Shown here in pieces: positions 1 through 5,716 of a stretch of 6,451 nt of DNA. The translations under genes were made by a program, and so were the position numbers. The first letter of the stretch is position 1. Each line of letters begins with the position of its first letter. Below the pieces are notes generated by a model. The model was given only the letters and a program-made list of their open reading frames with translations, ran no database searches and was not told the DNA's origin. Location of the stretch: NCBI GenBank assembly GCA_023146675.1, contig JAGLBQ010000184.1, forward strand, positions 1-6,451, read 5' to 3'. Origin of the DNA: Cocleimonas sp. (GTDB taxonomy: Bacteria > Pseudomonadota > Gammaproteobacteria > Thiotrichales > Thiotrichaceae).

Positions 1-18
1 CTAAGACTTTTGCACTAG

Positions 19-51
19 AAGCCAGCTATTTTTTTGAATAACTGGCTTTTT
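19..51 (+). terminator. Rho-independent terminator of the gene left of the window
   Basis: Arms 19-29 and 38-48 pair over 11 positions with one C-A mismatch (AAGCCAG against CTGGCTT, plus TAT/ATA), around an 8-base loop. A T-run follows at 47-51. It ends a + strand gene outside the window; in many gammaproteobacteria the gene before ihfB is rpsA, but no coding sequence of it is visible here. The TAA at 2-4 could be its stop codon, which cannot be tested. The terminator implies that ihfB needs its own promoter or depends on read-through. Confidence 0.8.
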
Positions 52-145
52 AGTATGCATTTCATATTGTTATTTATCTTCTGGGCTGTTTTTTTTTAAT
101 CACTAGGAGTACACTTGTTGCTGTTAACGTAAGTAGGAGTAGGGC

Positions 146-451
146 ATGACAAAATCAGAAATAATTGATATTCTTTCGCGCAAGCAAAGCCATTTAAGTA
201 GTAGAGATGTTGAATTATCAGTAAAAATATTACTCGAACAAATGAGTGATACACTTGCCGATGGTCAACGTATTGAAATTCGCGGCTTTGGTAGCTTTTC
301 ATTGCATTATCGTGCTGCACGCCGTGGTCGCAATCCAAAGACAGGTGAAAAGGTAGATTTATCACCGAAGCATGTTCCTCATTTTAAACCAGGAAAAGAA
401 CTGCGTGACCGTGTTGATGAGTCTAAGAATAAATGTCCAATACAGGATTAG
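146..451 (+). CDS. ihfB: Integration host factor beta subunit
   Basis: This is a small basic DNA-bending protein that pairs with IHF-alpha (gene elsewhere) to bend DNA sharply at promoters, origins and recombination sites. Sigma-54 promoters often need it, and rpoN lies in this same window. The 101-residue product begins MTKSEII like the enterobacterial protein and keeps the family core: RIEIRGFGSFSLHYR (42-56, with the specificity residues Glu44 and Arg46), the beta-arm GRNPKTG (61-67, with the DNA-intercalating Pro64) and VPHFKPGKELRDR near the C-terminus. It is about seven residues longer than the 94-residue E. coli protein because of a polar tail ending KNKCPIQD. The ATG is set by an AGGAG at 135-139, six bases upstream. 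No clear -35/-10 pair is visible between the terminator and the gene. Confidence 0.97.
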   Translation: MTKSEIIDILSRKQSHLSSRDVELSVKILLEQMSDTLADGQRIEIRGFGSFSLHYRAARRGRNPKTGEKVDLSPKHVPHFKPGKELRDRVDESKNKCPIQD

Positions 452-522
452 TTATTTTCTACCTATAGTCACAATTTTTGGGGTAGTTGGGGATAGATAA
501 ACTAAATTTAGATCAATTACTG

Positions 523-554
523 TTGAGACAGGTTCTGTACGGCATCTTTATAAA
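523..554 (+). promoter_or_regulatory. Weak candidate promoter for lapB
   Basis: A TATAAA (-10 like, 549-554) lies 18 bases after GAGACA (525-530, 4 of 6 matches to TTGACA) in the 123-base gap between ihfB and lapB. Transcription would start near 561, leaving a leader of only about 14 bases and no Shine-Dalgarno sequence, as observed for lapB. AT-rich DNA gives such matches often, so this is only suggestive. Co-transcription from ihfB is equally possible, because no terminator is visible in the gap. Confidence 0.22.
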
Positions 555-574
555 AATAATACTAATATAACAAA

Positions 575-1720
575 ATGATAGAGATTTTATTCCTGTTATT
601 GCCATTAGCTTTCTACTCTGGCTGGAAGGCTGCGAAGAAAAATAATTTAAAGCAATGCGTTGAGTCTAATAAGCTTGCTGATGATTATGTAAAAGGTGTT
701 AACTACCTATTAAGTGAAAAACCCGATAAGGCTCTTGAAGTTTTTATTAACCATCCTGATGTTGATGAGTACACTGCTGAGACTTATTTACTCCTTGGTA
801 ATATGTTTCGCAATAGGGGGGAAGTTGATCGGGCGTTACGTTTGCATCAAAACCTAATGGCTCGTTCGAGTCTGAGCAAAGATCAAAAAGCAGCGGTTAT
901 GTTTGCACTTGGCGAAGACTACTTGGCAGCGGGTATGCTTGATCGCGCTGAAGGCGTTTTTCAAGAGCTATTGAATACAACCCCTAGAGCTGTCAATGCT
1001 TGTGTTCCATTGAGGCAAATATATGAACAAACGCATGAGTGGGAAAAAGCGATAGATGCAACGATATGTCTTCAACAAAAAAAACTTCCTATTGCATACC
1101 AAAAATTGATTGCTCATTATTATAGTGAAATGGCTGATGTTGAAATGGAGCAGGGAAATCTCCATAAAGTTGAGGAGTTTATTGCAAAGGCTTATAAAAG
1201 TTATAAAAAATCAGCACGGGTTATGGTGCTTCAAGCAGATTTGCAGGAAAGAAAAAAGAATTATAAGCAAGCGTTTAAGCTGTACTTAAAAGCATTAACA
1301 AATGATGCGCATTTGCTGGCGCCACTATTTAAAAAAATAACAACAGTGGCGACAAAAATAGGTAAAATAAAAGAATTTGAAATGCTTCTGTTTGAATTAT
1401 ATGGTCACGATAATAGCGCGTTAGCTTATTTATTAGAGTTAGTTAGGTTGGATAGTTCAACACATATAGCCACAGAGTTTTTGCTAGAGGATTTGAAAAA
1501 CAAAAGATTGGATATCTACTCGATTAGTAAGTCGATTGATATTCTTCAAACTAACAAAAAATGTTCAGAAGATGAAAAATTATCGCTCATTAAATTTGCA
1601 CTTGATCATTATTTGCAGGGAAAGGCAGCTTTTCAATGTTTAAACTGTGGTTATCAGATGCAAGATTACCTTTGGCGATGTCCTGCTTGTTATCAATGGG
1701 ATAAGGTTTCACATGCGTAG
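575..1720 (+). CDS. lapB: LapB (YciM), LPS assembly regulator with TPR repeats and a zinc ribbon
   Basis: In E. coli this inner-membrane protein, facing the cytoplasm, recruits LpxC to the protease FtsH and so limits lipid A synthesis. The 381 residues (E. coli 389) follow the family plan. One N-terminal membrane anchor spans about residues 3-17 (ILFLLLPLAFY), followed by basic residues. A DYVKGVNYLLSEKPDKAL segment opens a long run of TPR helices, including LLGNMFRNRGEVDRALRLHQ and GEDYLAAGMLDRAEGVFQ. A C-terminal rubredoxin-type knuckle has Cys355, Cys358, Cys369 and Cys372 (CLNCG...CPAC). The usual partner lapA, directly upstream in enterics, is absent. No Shine-Dalgarno sequence precedes the ATG, yet this start gives the expected short pre-anchor N-terminus (MIEILFLLLP against MLELLFLLLP in E. 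coli). The middle of the protein is lysine-rich and more divergent than the ends. Confidence 0.95.
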   Translation: MIEILFLLLPLAFYSGWKAAKKNNLKQCVESNKLADDYVKGVNYLLSEKPDKALEVFINHPDVDEYTAETYLLLGNMFRNRGEVDRALRLHQNLMARSSLSKDQKAAVMFALGEDYLAAGMLDRAEGVFQELLNTTPRAVNACVPLRQIYEQTHEWEKAIDATICLQQKKLPIAYQKLIAHYYSEMADVEMEQGNLHKVEEFIAKAYKSYKKSARVMVLQADLQERKKNYKQAFKLYLKALTNDAHLLAPLFKKITTVATKIGKIKEFEMLLFELYGHDNSALAYLLELVRLDSSTHIATEFLLEDLKNKRLDIYSISKSIDILQTNKKCSEDEKLSLIKFALDHYLQGKAAFQCLNCGYQMQDYLWRCPACYQWDKVSHA

Positions 1721-1834
1721 AGTTTAGACAAGGGCTATTATGTAAAAAAGAAAATAAATTATCTCGCAAAAGCACGCCAAGAAAAGATAAGCAAACACCT
1801 GTATATTTTATACTTTTAAGACTAAAAATGTGAA

Positions 1835-1883
1835 ATAAAGGTTACGGAAAGACCTTTGTAATCTTTCTGAGAGATATATTTTT
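1835..1883 (+). promoter_or_regulatory. pyrF leader: three mutually exclusive hairpins, possible attenuator
   Basis: The 204-base gap before pyrF contains overlapping stems. Stem A pairs 1835-1842 with 1852-1859 (8 bp including one G-U, 9-base loop). Stem B pairs 1845-1852 with 1862-1869 (8 bp including one G-U, 9-base loop). Stem C pairs 1861-1866 with 1870-1875 (6 bp, 3-base loop) and is followed by a T-run at 1879-1883. B excludes both A and C, which is the geometry of an attenuator with an antiterminator. C is weak, with only two G-C pairs in their strong form. A TATACT at 1809-1814 could be the -10 of a leader transcript, but I see no good -35. An ATG directly followed by TGA lies at 1828-1833. 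The function is inferred only from the fold. Confidence 0.28.
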
Positions 1884-1924
1884 GTGTTTATAGAGATAAT
1901 TATTATGATTAGTGGAGTAGAGTC

Positions 1925-2638
1925 ATGTCGAGTAAGTTAATTATAGCGTTAGATTTTCCATCTGCAGATAAAGCATTAGATTTTGTAAGCCAACTATCAC
2001 CTGCTGATTGTAAGCTAAAAGTTGGTTTTGAACTCTTTGTGAGTGCTGGTCCTGAGATGGTGCGTAAATTAACAGAAAAAGGTTTTGATGTTTTTCTGGA
2101 TTTAAAATTTCATGATATTCCCAATACCGTTGCTTCTGTGTGTAAAGTAGCTGCTAAACTTAATGTTTGGATGATGAATGTACATGCCTCGGGTGGTTCA
2201 AAGATGATGCGTGCAGCCCATACTGCTTTGCATGATAAAGAGGTTAAAAATACTCGTTCACTCAAATTAATTGCAGTTTCTGTTTTAACTTCCATGAGTA
2301 ATGAGCAATTGCAGCAGACGGGAGTGAATGCATTAGCGAAAGATCAAGTTATTCATCTTGCAGGGATGGCGCAGCAGGCAGGTTTAGATGGTATGGTGTG
2401 TTCTGCACAAGAGGCACCTGCTTTGCGCAAAAAGCTAGGTAAAGATTTCCTCTTGGTGACTCCAGGTATTCGTCCTGCGGGCTCTGCTAAAGGCGATCAA
2501 TCACGAGTCATGACTCCCGCTGCTGCGATTCGTGCGGGTGTGGATTATCTGGTTGTGGGGCGTCCGATTACCCAAGCAAAGAATCCACTTGAGGTTATCC
2601 AACAGATCAATGCTGAAGTTCACGGTGCGTTGCAATAA
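1925..2638 (+). CDS. pyrF: Orotidine 5'-phosphate decarboxylase
   Basis: This cytoplasmic enzyme catalyses the last step of de novo pyrimidine synthesis, OMP to UMP plus CO2, as a TIM-barrel dimer without cofactor. The 237 residues carry the family signatures: Asp10 in IALD, Lys32 in LKVG, the catalytic block DLKFHDIPNTV with Asp59, Lys61 and Asp64, NVHASGG at 85-91, VTPGIRP at 178-184 and the phosphate-binding VGRPI with Arg213. Length matches the bacterial subgroup I enzyme (E. coli 245, with a longer N-terminus). A GGAG at 1914-1917, seven bases before the ATG, supports the start. Position after lapB follows the enterobacterial order, but the 204-base gap with possible leader hairpins suggests separate control. 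Its last 32 bases overlap the 3' end of rapZ on the other strand, and yciH, the next gene in E. coli, does not follow. Confidence 0.97.
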   Translation: MSSKLIIALDFPSADKALDFVSQLSPADCKLKVGFELFVSAGPEMVRKLTEKGFDVFLDLKFHDIPNTVASVCKVAAKLNVWMMNVHASGGSKMMRAAHTALHDKEVKNTRSLKLIAVSVLTSMSNEQLQQTGVNALAKDQVIHLAGMAQQAGLDGMVCSAQEAPALRKKLGKDFLLVTPGIRPAGSAKGDQSRVMTPAAAIRAGVDYLVVGRPITQAKNPLEVIQQINAEVHGALQ

Positions 2639-3458
2639 TAGCTGCTTTTTCCTGCTGCTTGAAATATTTAGCAAGTTTTTCAACGAGATAAACAGAACGG
2701 TGATGTCCACCCGTACAGCCAATAGAAACAGTCAGATAAGCACGTTGGTTTGCGATAAAGTGAGGAATCCACTTTTCCAACAAGTCAATTAGGTCATGTT
2801 GCATCTCTTGCATTAGCTCTTGATTGTCTAACCAGTTTATTACCTTCTCTTCCAGACCACTATGTTTGCGTAACGATGCTTCCCAATAGGGGTTGGGTAA
2901 GCAGCGTGCATCGAATAAAAAATCAGAGTCTCTTGGGGAGCCATATTTAAACCCAAATGATTGAAACACCAGCGAGAGCTGGAAATCTTGCATGATACAG
3001 ATGCGTTCTTTTATTAGTGTTGCCAGTGTATAGATATCCATCTGACTGGTATCTACTTGTAAATCAGACATTTTTCGTATTGGTGTTAAGAGCTGGTCTT
3101 CATTTAAAATACATTGACGAAGTGTTTGCTCTGGGCTGGATAGAGGGTGGCGACGACGTGTCTCATCATAGCGTTTTAATATAATATCCTTGTTGGCGTA
3201 TAAATAAATAATATCTGTTTTATACTGGTTTTTTAATTTCTTCGCAAACTCAGGGAAATTATTAAGACAGCTTTTTCCACATCTTGCATCAATGCCAATG
3301 GCTATTTTTTTTAGTTTTAAAATACGCTCTGTTTTGCATAAAGGATCAAGCAGTTCAACGGGAAGATTATCTACACAGTAATAGCCTTGATCTTCCAGTG
3401 TATGTAATGCTTGGGATTTCCCAGCTCCTGACAAGCCCGTAACAATAACAATATGCAT
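2607..3458 (-). CDS. rapZ: RapZ (YvcJ family), RNase adapter and nucleotide-binding protein
   Basis: In E. coli RapZ binds the small RNA GlmZ, delivers it to RNase E and senses glucosamine-6-phosphate, thereby controlling GlmS and UDP-GlcNAc supply. The 283 residues match the E. coli length (284). The N-terminal P-loop domain has GLSGAGKS (8-15), YYCVDNLP (26-33), the ETRRRHPLS segment (99-107) and VDTS (135-138). The C-terminal domain has SFGFKYG (167-173), RCLPNPYW (185-192) and IGCTGGHHRSVY (246-257). The start gives the family N-terminus (MHIVIVTGLSG); an AGGA lies about ten bases upstream, so the ribosome binding site is weak. The extreme C-terminus (HRELQH) lacks the KRK cluster of the enterobacterial protein, so RNA binding may differ. 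It normally follows ptsN; here a 296-base gap separates it from hpf. The 3' end overlaps pyrF by 32 bases. Confidence 0.95.
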   Translation of the reverse strand: MHIVIVTGLSGAGKSQALHTLEDQGYYCVDNLPVELLDPLCKTERILKLKKIAIGIDARCGKSCLNNFPEFAKKLKNQYKTDIIYLYANKDIILKRYDETRRRHPLSSPEQTLRQCILNEDQLLTPIRKMSDLQVDTSQMDIYTLATLIKERICIMQDFQLSLVFQSFGFKYGSPRDSDFLFDARCLPNPYWEASLRKHSGLEEKVINWLDNQELMQEMQHDLIDLLEKWIPHFIANQRAYLTVSIGCTGGHHRSVYLVEKLAKYFKQQEKAAIIATHRELQH

Positions 3459-3600
3459 TTTAAGTATATCCTATGATATTTCAATTTATCTGAACATATA
3501 ATATAGGACTATATTGGATAGTTTGGGCGGGGAAAGTAGTAGGGATAGGAAAAAAATAGATGAGCTGTCTGAGAAAGAAGAGAGAAGGGTAGGACAGTTT

Positions 3601-3637
3601 AAAAAACGTTGCCTACCTTGATACAGCAAGGAATAGG
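3601..3637 (-). terminator. Candidate terminator of the rpoN-hpf transcript
   Basis: Read on the - strand, TAGG/CCTA (3634-3637 with 3612-3615) and CCTTG/CAAGG (3627-3631 with 3616-3620) stack into 9 bp with a two-base bulge (3632-3633) and a 6-base loop. A run of six T (A-run 3601-3606 on the + strand) follows after a five-base interval. The distance to the T-run and the bulge make it imperfect. If real, it lies about 120 bases past the hpf stop and would separate hpf from rapZ. Confidence 0.4.
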
Positions 3638-3660
3638 TATGAAATAACTTTTTTATTCTA

Positions 3661-3713
3661 ACTTGCCTTTTATTCTTGATAGAGATTGTTGCATCAAGAG
3701 AAAAAAGGCAAGT
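3661..3713. repeat. 18-bp imperfect inverted repeat (hairpin) downstream of hpf
   Basis: The outer arms 3661-3671 and 3703-3713 are perfect 11-bp complements (ACTTGCCTTTT / AAAAGGCAAGT). The inner arms 3674-3680 and 3693-3699 are perfect 7-bp complements (TCTTGAT / ATCAAGA). A small 2 by 3 internal loop separates them and a 12-base apical loop closes the hairpin. No T-run follows on either strand, so it is not a standard intrinsic terminator. It starts 42 bases beyond the hpf stop and could be a 3' UTR stability or processing hairpin, a small RNA fold, or a remnant of a small palindromic element. No target-site duplication is visible at its edges. Confidence 0.7.
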
Positions 3714-3754
3714 AAAAGTGACATGTTATTTAGTTTTTATTCCTCATGTTTTAG

Positions 3755-4081
3755 CTATTCCATAGGGAGGTTGCGGTGTGCGCCTTCGCGATTATGATGA
3801 TCTTTAATCTTTTCTTTATGCTTGACTAGTTGACGATCTAGCTTATCCGTCAAGGCATCAATTGCGGCATACATATCATTAGAAGTGGCGTCAGCAAAAA
3901 TATGGTTGCCACTGACATGCATCGAAGCTTCTGCTTTATGCTCTAGTTTTTGTACTTCAAGAATGACATTAATATTTAATACCTGGTCAAAGTGTCGACT
4001 GATACGTTTTAGTTTTTCATGTATATAGTCGTTTATGGCTTCTGTGATTTCTATATGTCGACCAGTTATATTTAATTGCAT
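3755..4081 (-). CDS. hpf: Ribosome hibernation promoting factor, short form
   Basis: HPF binds the 30S decoding region in starved cells and, with RMF in enterics, stabilises inactive 100S ribosome dimers. The 108-residue protein begins MQLNITGRHIEITEAI, very like E. coli HPF (MQLNITGNNVEITEAL), and has the diagnostic DMYAAID (69-75) followed by DKLDRQLVKHKEKIKDH (79-95). It belongs to the short class: there is no long-HPF dimerisation domain, only a 13-residue polar tail after residue 95, the point where the E. coli protein ends. The start is firmly set by AAGGAG (on the + strand CTCCTT, 4088-4093) six bases before the ATG. This is the best ribosome binding site in the - strand cluster. It follows rpoN by 97 bases, as in most gammaproteobacteria. 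Confidence 0.96.
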   Translation of the reverse strand: MQLNITGRHIEITEAINDYIHEKLKRISRHFDQVLNINVILEVQKLEHKAEASMHVSGNHIFADATSNDMYAAIDALTDKLDRQLVKHKEKIKDHHNREGAHRNLPME

Positions 4082-4108
4082 AGTTATCTCCTTATAGTTT
4101 TAATCGAA

Positions 4109-4133
4109 CTTGGTTTGAGAAACTTTAACCAAG
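4109..4133 (-). other. Hairpin in the rpoN-hpf intergenic region
   Basis: CTTGGTT (4109-4115) and AACCAAG (4127-4133) are perfect 7-bp complements around an 11-base loop, 28 bases upstream of the hpf start. Only a short, interrupted T/A stretch follows on the - strand (TTCGATTAAAA), so termination would be weak. It could attenuate or process the rpoN-hpf message and so allow different levels of the two proteins. The role is inferred from position only. Confidence 0.4.
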
Positions 4134-4146
4134 ATCACCGATTGAC

Positions 4147-4185
4147 TGCTTAGATAAGCTTGCATGAGGAAAAAAATCCTAAGCA
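4147..4185 (-). other. Inverted repeat spanning the rpoN stop codon
   Basis: TGCTTAG (4147-4153) and CTAAGCA (4179-4185) are perfect 7-bp complements around a 25-base loop, which contains a second small AGGA/TCCT stem around a T-run. The right arm includes the rpoN stop codon (CTA at 4179-4181 on the + strand). Together with the hairpin at 4109-4133 it makes the whole rpoN-hpf junction structured. The long loop lowers the confidence. Confidence 0.3.
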
Positions 4186-5612
4186 AATGTTTTCCGTTCA
4201 TGAGATGACGGAATATTCATAGACTCTCGGTACTTTGCGACGGTGCGTCGCGCTACATTGATCCCCTGTTCTTTTAACAGGTTCGTCAATTTGCTGTCAC
4301 TCAGAGGTTTTTTGCTTGGCTCTGAAGTGATTAATTTTTTAATCATTGCTTGAATAGCGGTGGCTGAGCATGCGCCGCCTGTGCTAGTACGAATATGGCT
4401 TGAAAAAAAGTATTTGAACTCATATACACCACGGGGTGTATGCATATATTTTTGCGTTGTAACACGTGAAATAGTAGATTCATGGAGTTCTAGCTGTTTG
4501 GCAAGGTCTTTTAACACCATGGGTTTCATGGCTTCTTCACCGTATTGAAAAAAGGCAGCTTGGCGTTCTACAATGGCATTGGCTACATTTAACACCGTGC
4601 TATTTCTATTTTCAATACTTTTTATTAACCAGCACGCTTGTTGCGTGTTATTTTTAAAATAATCTCTATCTTTTTTATTAGAAAGGTTAGTCAGCATATT
4701 GGAATAGTAGTCGTTTATTTGTAATTTGGGTAATGTGTCCTGATTAAGCGAGACAACCCATAGTCCTTTTATTTTTTGTACATAAACATCGGGAGTGATG
4801 TATTTTGTTGTTGAATTATCGAACACATTACCGGGAAATGGATCAAGAGATTGTATCAATCTCATTAATTCATCAAATTGCTCCGATGTTAACTTTAGTG
4901 CTTTCTTAATACTTATATAGTCCCGTTTTTCAATCAAGTCCAGATGTTTTTGCAGAAGGTTTTGTGCTTTCTTGTATAATAAGTGTTCATTATAGGTGTA
5001 TTTTAATTGTAATAGCAAGGCTTCAGAGAGGTTTCTTGCGCCAATCCCAATGGGATCCAGATTTTGAATATATTGCAAGATTACATCGACTTCATCCTCA
5101 TCAATAAGAAGTGTTTGCTGCAAGCTTGCAAATATTTGCTGAGTAGATTCAGTTAAAAACCCTTGTGGGTTAATATAAGAAATAATGGTGGCTGCTATTT
5201 CTTTATCAATGATGCTGAGCTGGCTAAGGTCTACCTGTTCCTGCAAGTGATCCCGCAATGTTTTTATGGGTGAGTGCATTACATCGATAAGGTCAGAAGC
5301 ACTAGTTTCAGTATTATTATTACCTGTTCTCCAGTCAGTATCGTAGATATCATCCCAGCTAGTATCACTGTTTAGTTCTTCAGAAAGGCTGGTATTTTCC
5401 CCTTGTGAGTTGGCTTCATGTTCAATGTCATCCTGATTTGCTTCACCTAATGAATCCTCAACTCTTTCAAGTAAGGGATTGGTATCTAGATTTTCCTGAA
5501 TTTCCTGTTGCAGCTCAATAGAGGATAACTGCAACAGACGAATAGCCTGTTGTAGTTGCGGAGTCATGGATAGACTCTGTCCTAATTTTACACTAAGTCC
5601 CTGTTTTAACAT
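4179..5612 (-). CDS. rpoN: RNA polymerase sigma-54 factor
   Basis: RpoN directs RNA polymerase to -24/-12 promoters, which need an ATP-hydrolysing enhancer-binding protein to open. The 477 residues equal the E. coli length. Region I is glutamine- and leucine-rich with the signature MTPQLQQAIRLLQLS (16-30) and NPLLE. An acidic linker follows (about 52-92). The core-binding part includes NPQGFLTES and QNLDPIGIGARNLSE. The helix-turn-helix region carries LHESTISRVTTQKYMHTPRGVYEFKYFFSS. The RpoN box ARRTVAKYRE lies at 454-463, the same positions as in E. coli. No Shine-Dalgarno sequence precedes the ATG, but the start aligns with the family. An extended -10 promoter stands about 60 bases upstream, and a sigma-54-like element lies beyond it. 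rpoN is followed by hpf in the same direction. No activator gene is in view, so its regulon cannot be inferred here. Confidence 0.98.
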   Translation of the reverse strand: MLKQGLSVKLGQSLSMTPQLQQAIRLLQLSSIELQQEIQENLDTNPLLERVEDSLGEANQDDIEHEANSQGENTSLSEELNSDTSWDDIYDTDWRTGNNNTETSASDLIDVMHSPIKTLRDHLQEQVDLSQLSIIDKEIAATIISYINPQGFLTESTQQIFASLQQTLLIDEDEVDVILQYIQNLDPIGIGARNLSEALLLQLKYTYNEHLLYKKAQNLLQKHLDLIEKRDYISIKKALKLTSEQFDELMRLIQSLDPFPGNVFDNSTTKYITPDVYVQKIKGLWVVSLNQDTLPKLQINDYYSNMLTNLSNKKDRDYFKNNTQQACWLIKSIENRNSTVLNVANAIVERQAAFFQYGEEAMKPMVLKDLAKQLELHESTISRVTTQKYMHTPRGVYEFKYFFSSHIRTSTGGACSATAIQAMIKKLITSEPSKKPLSDSKLTNLLKEQGINVARRTVAKYRESMNIPSSHERKTFA

Positions 5613-5671
5613 ATTTTATAATTATAGTCTGTGGTGTTATTAATGGGGAAGTACGAATTAAATCTAGAATA

Positions 5672-5698
5672 ATTATAGCATGGAGTATTGCTTGTAAA
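5672..5698 (-). promoter_or_regulatory. Sigma-70 type promoter of rpoN (extended -10)
   Basis: On the - strand, TTTACA (5693-5698, 5 of 6 matches) is followed after 15 bases by a perfect TATAAT (5672-5677) preceded by TGC, an extended -10 motif. The spacer is short, which an extended -10 can tolerate; shifting the -35 by one base gives 16. Transcription would start near 5665, leaving a leader of about 50 bases before the rpoN ATG. A second copy of the 10-base word ATAATTATAG (5618-5627, also at 5669-5678) sits next to the start codon. Confidence 0.6.
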
Positions 5699-5716
5699 AT
5701 ATGAAATACTGATTGA

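Larger units (their letters stand above)
3459..3754. other. Gene-free gap between hpf and rapZ, in the place of ptsN
   Basis: No reading frame here resembles PtsN or any other protein I recognise, and the gap is shorter than a ptsN gene (about 450-480 bases). It holds, from left to right, a perfect 7-bp inverted repeat (AATATAG-GA-CTATATT, 3500-3515) just upstream of rapZ, a purine-rich tract on the + strand (about 3524-3597), a candidate - strand terminator (3601-3637) and a long hairpin (3661-3713). The purine tract reads as pyrimidine-rich leader in a rapZ transcript. I could not find a convincing -35/-10 pair for rapZ. Confidence 0.6.

Noticed and set aside
44..59. Second sigma-54-like element (TGG...TGC) before ihfB
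   Set aside because: GG and GC are eleven bases apart instead of ten, and the element overlaps the terminator stem.
67..100. Promoter for ihfB from TTGTTA and TTTAAT
   Set aside because: The spacing is 22 bases, too long for a normal sigma-70 promoter.
96..365. 89-codon open frame on the - strand across ihfB
   Set aside because: It is antisense to the clearly conserved ihfB and has no resemblance to a known protein.
511..525. IHF binding site near lapB (GATCAA followed by TTG)
   Set aside because: The TTR half is two bases too far from ATCAA and the first base does not fit the consensus.
2641..2650. Terminator for pyrF at the T-run right after its stop
   Set aside because: The bases before the T-run give only about three pairs, which is not a usable stem.
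2532..2792. 86-codon + strand open frame crossing the pyrF end and running on over rapZ
   Set aside because: It is out of frame with pyrF and antisense to rapZ, both strongly conserved, and its sequence resembles nothing I know.
3500..3515. Perfect 7-bp inverted repeat upstream of rapZ as an operator
   Set aside because: It consists almost only of A and T in AT-rich DNA and matches no operator I recognise. It is mentioned in the gap entry but not called as a site.
3524..3557. G-quadruplex in the GGG/GGGG tract upstream of rapZ
   Set aside because: There are only three runs of three or more G followed by a GG, so at most a weak two-layer structure could form.
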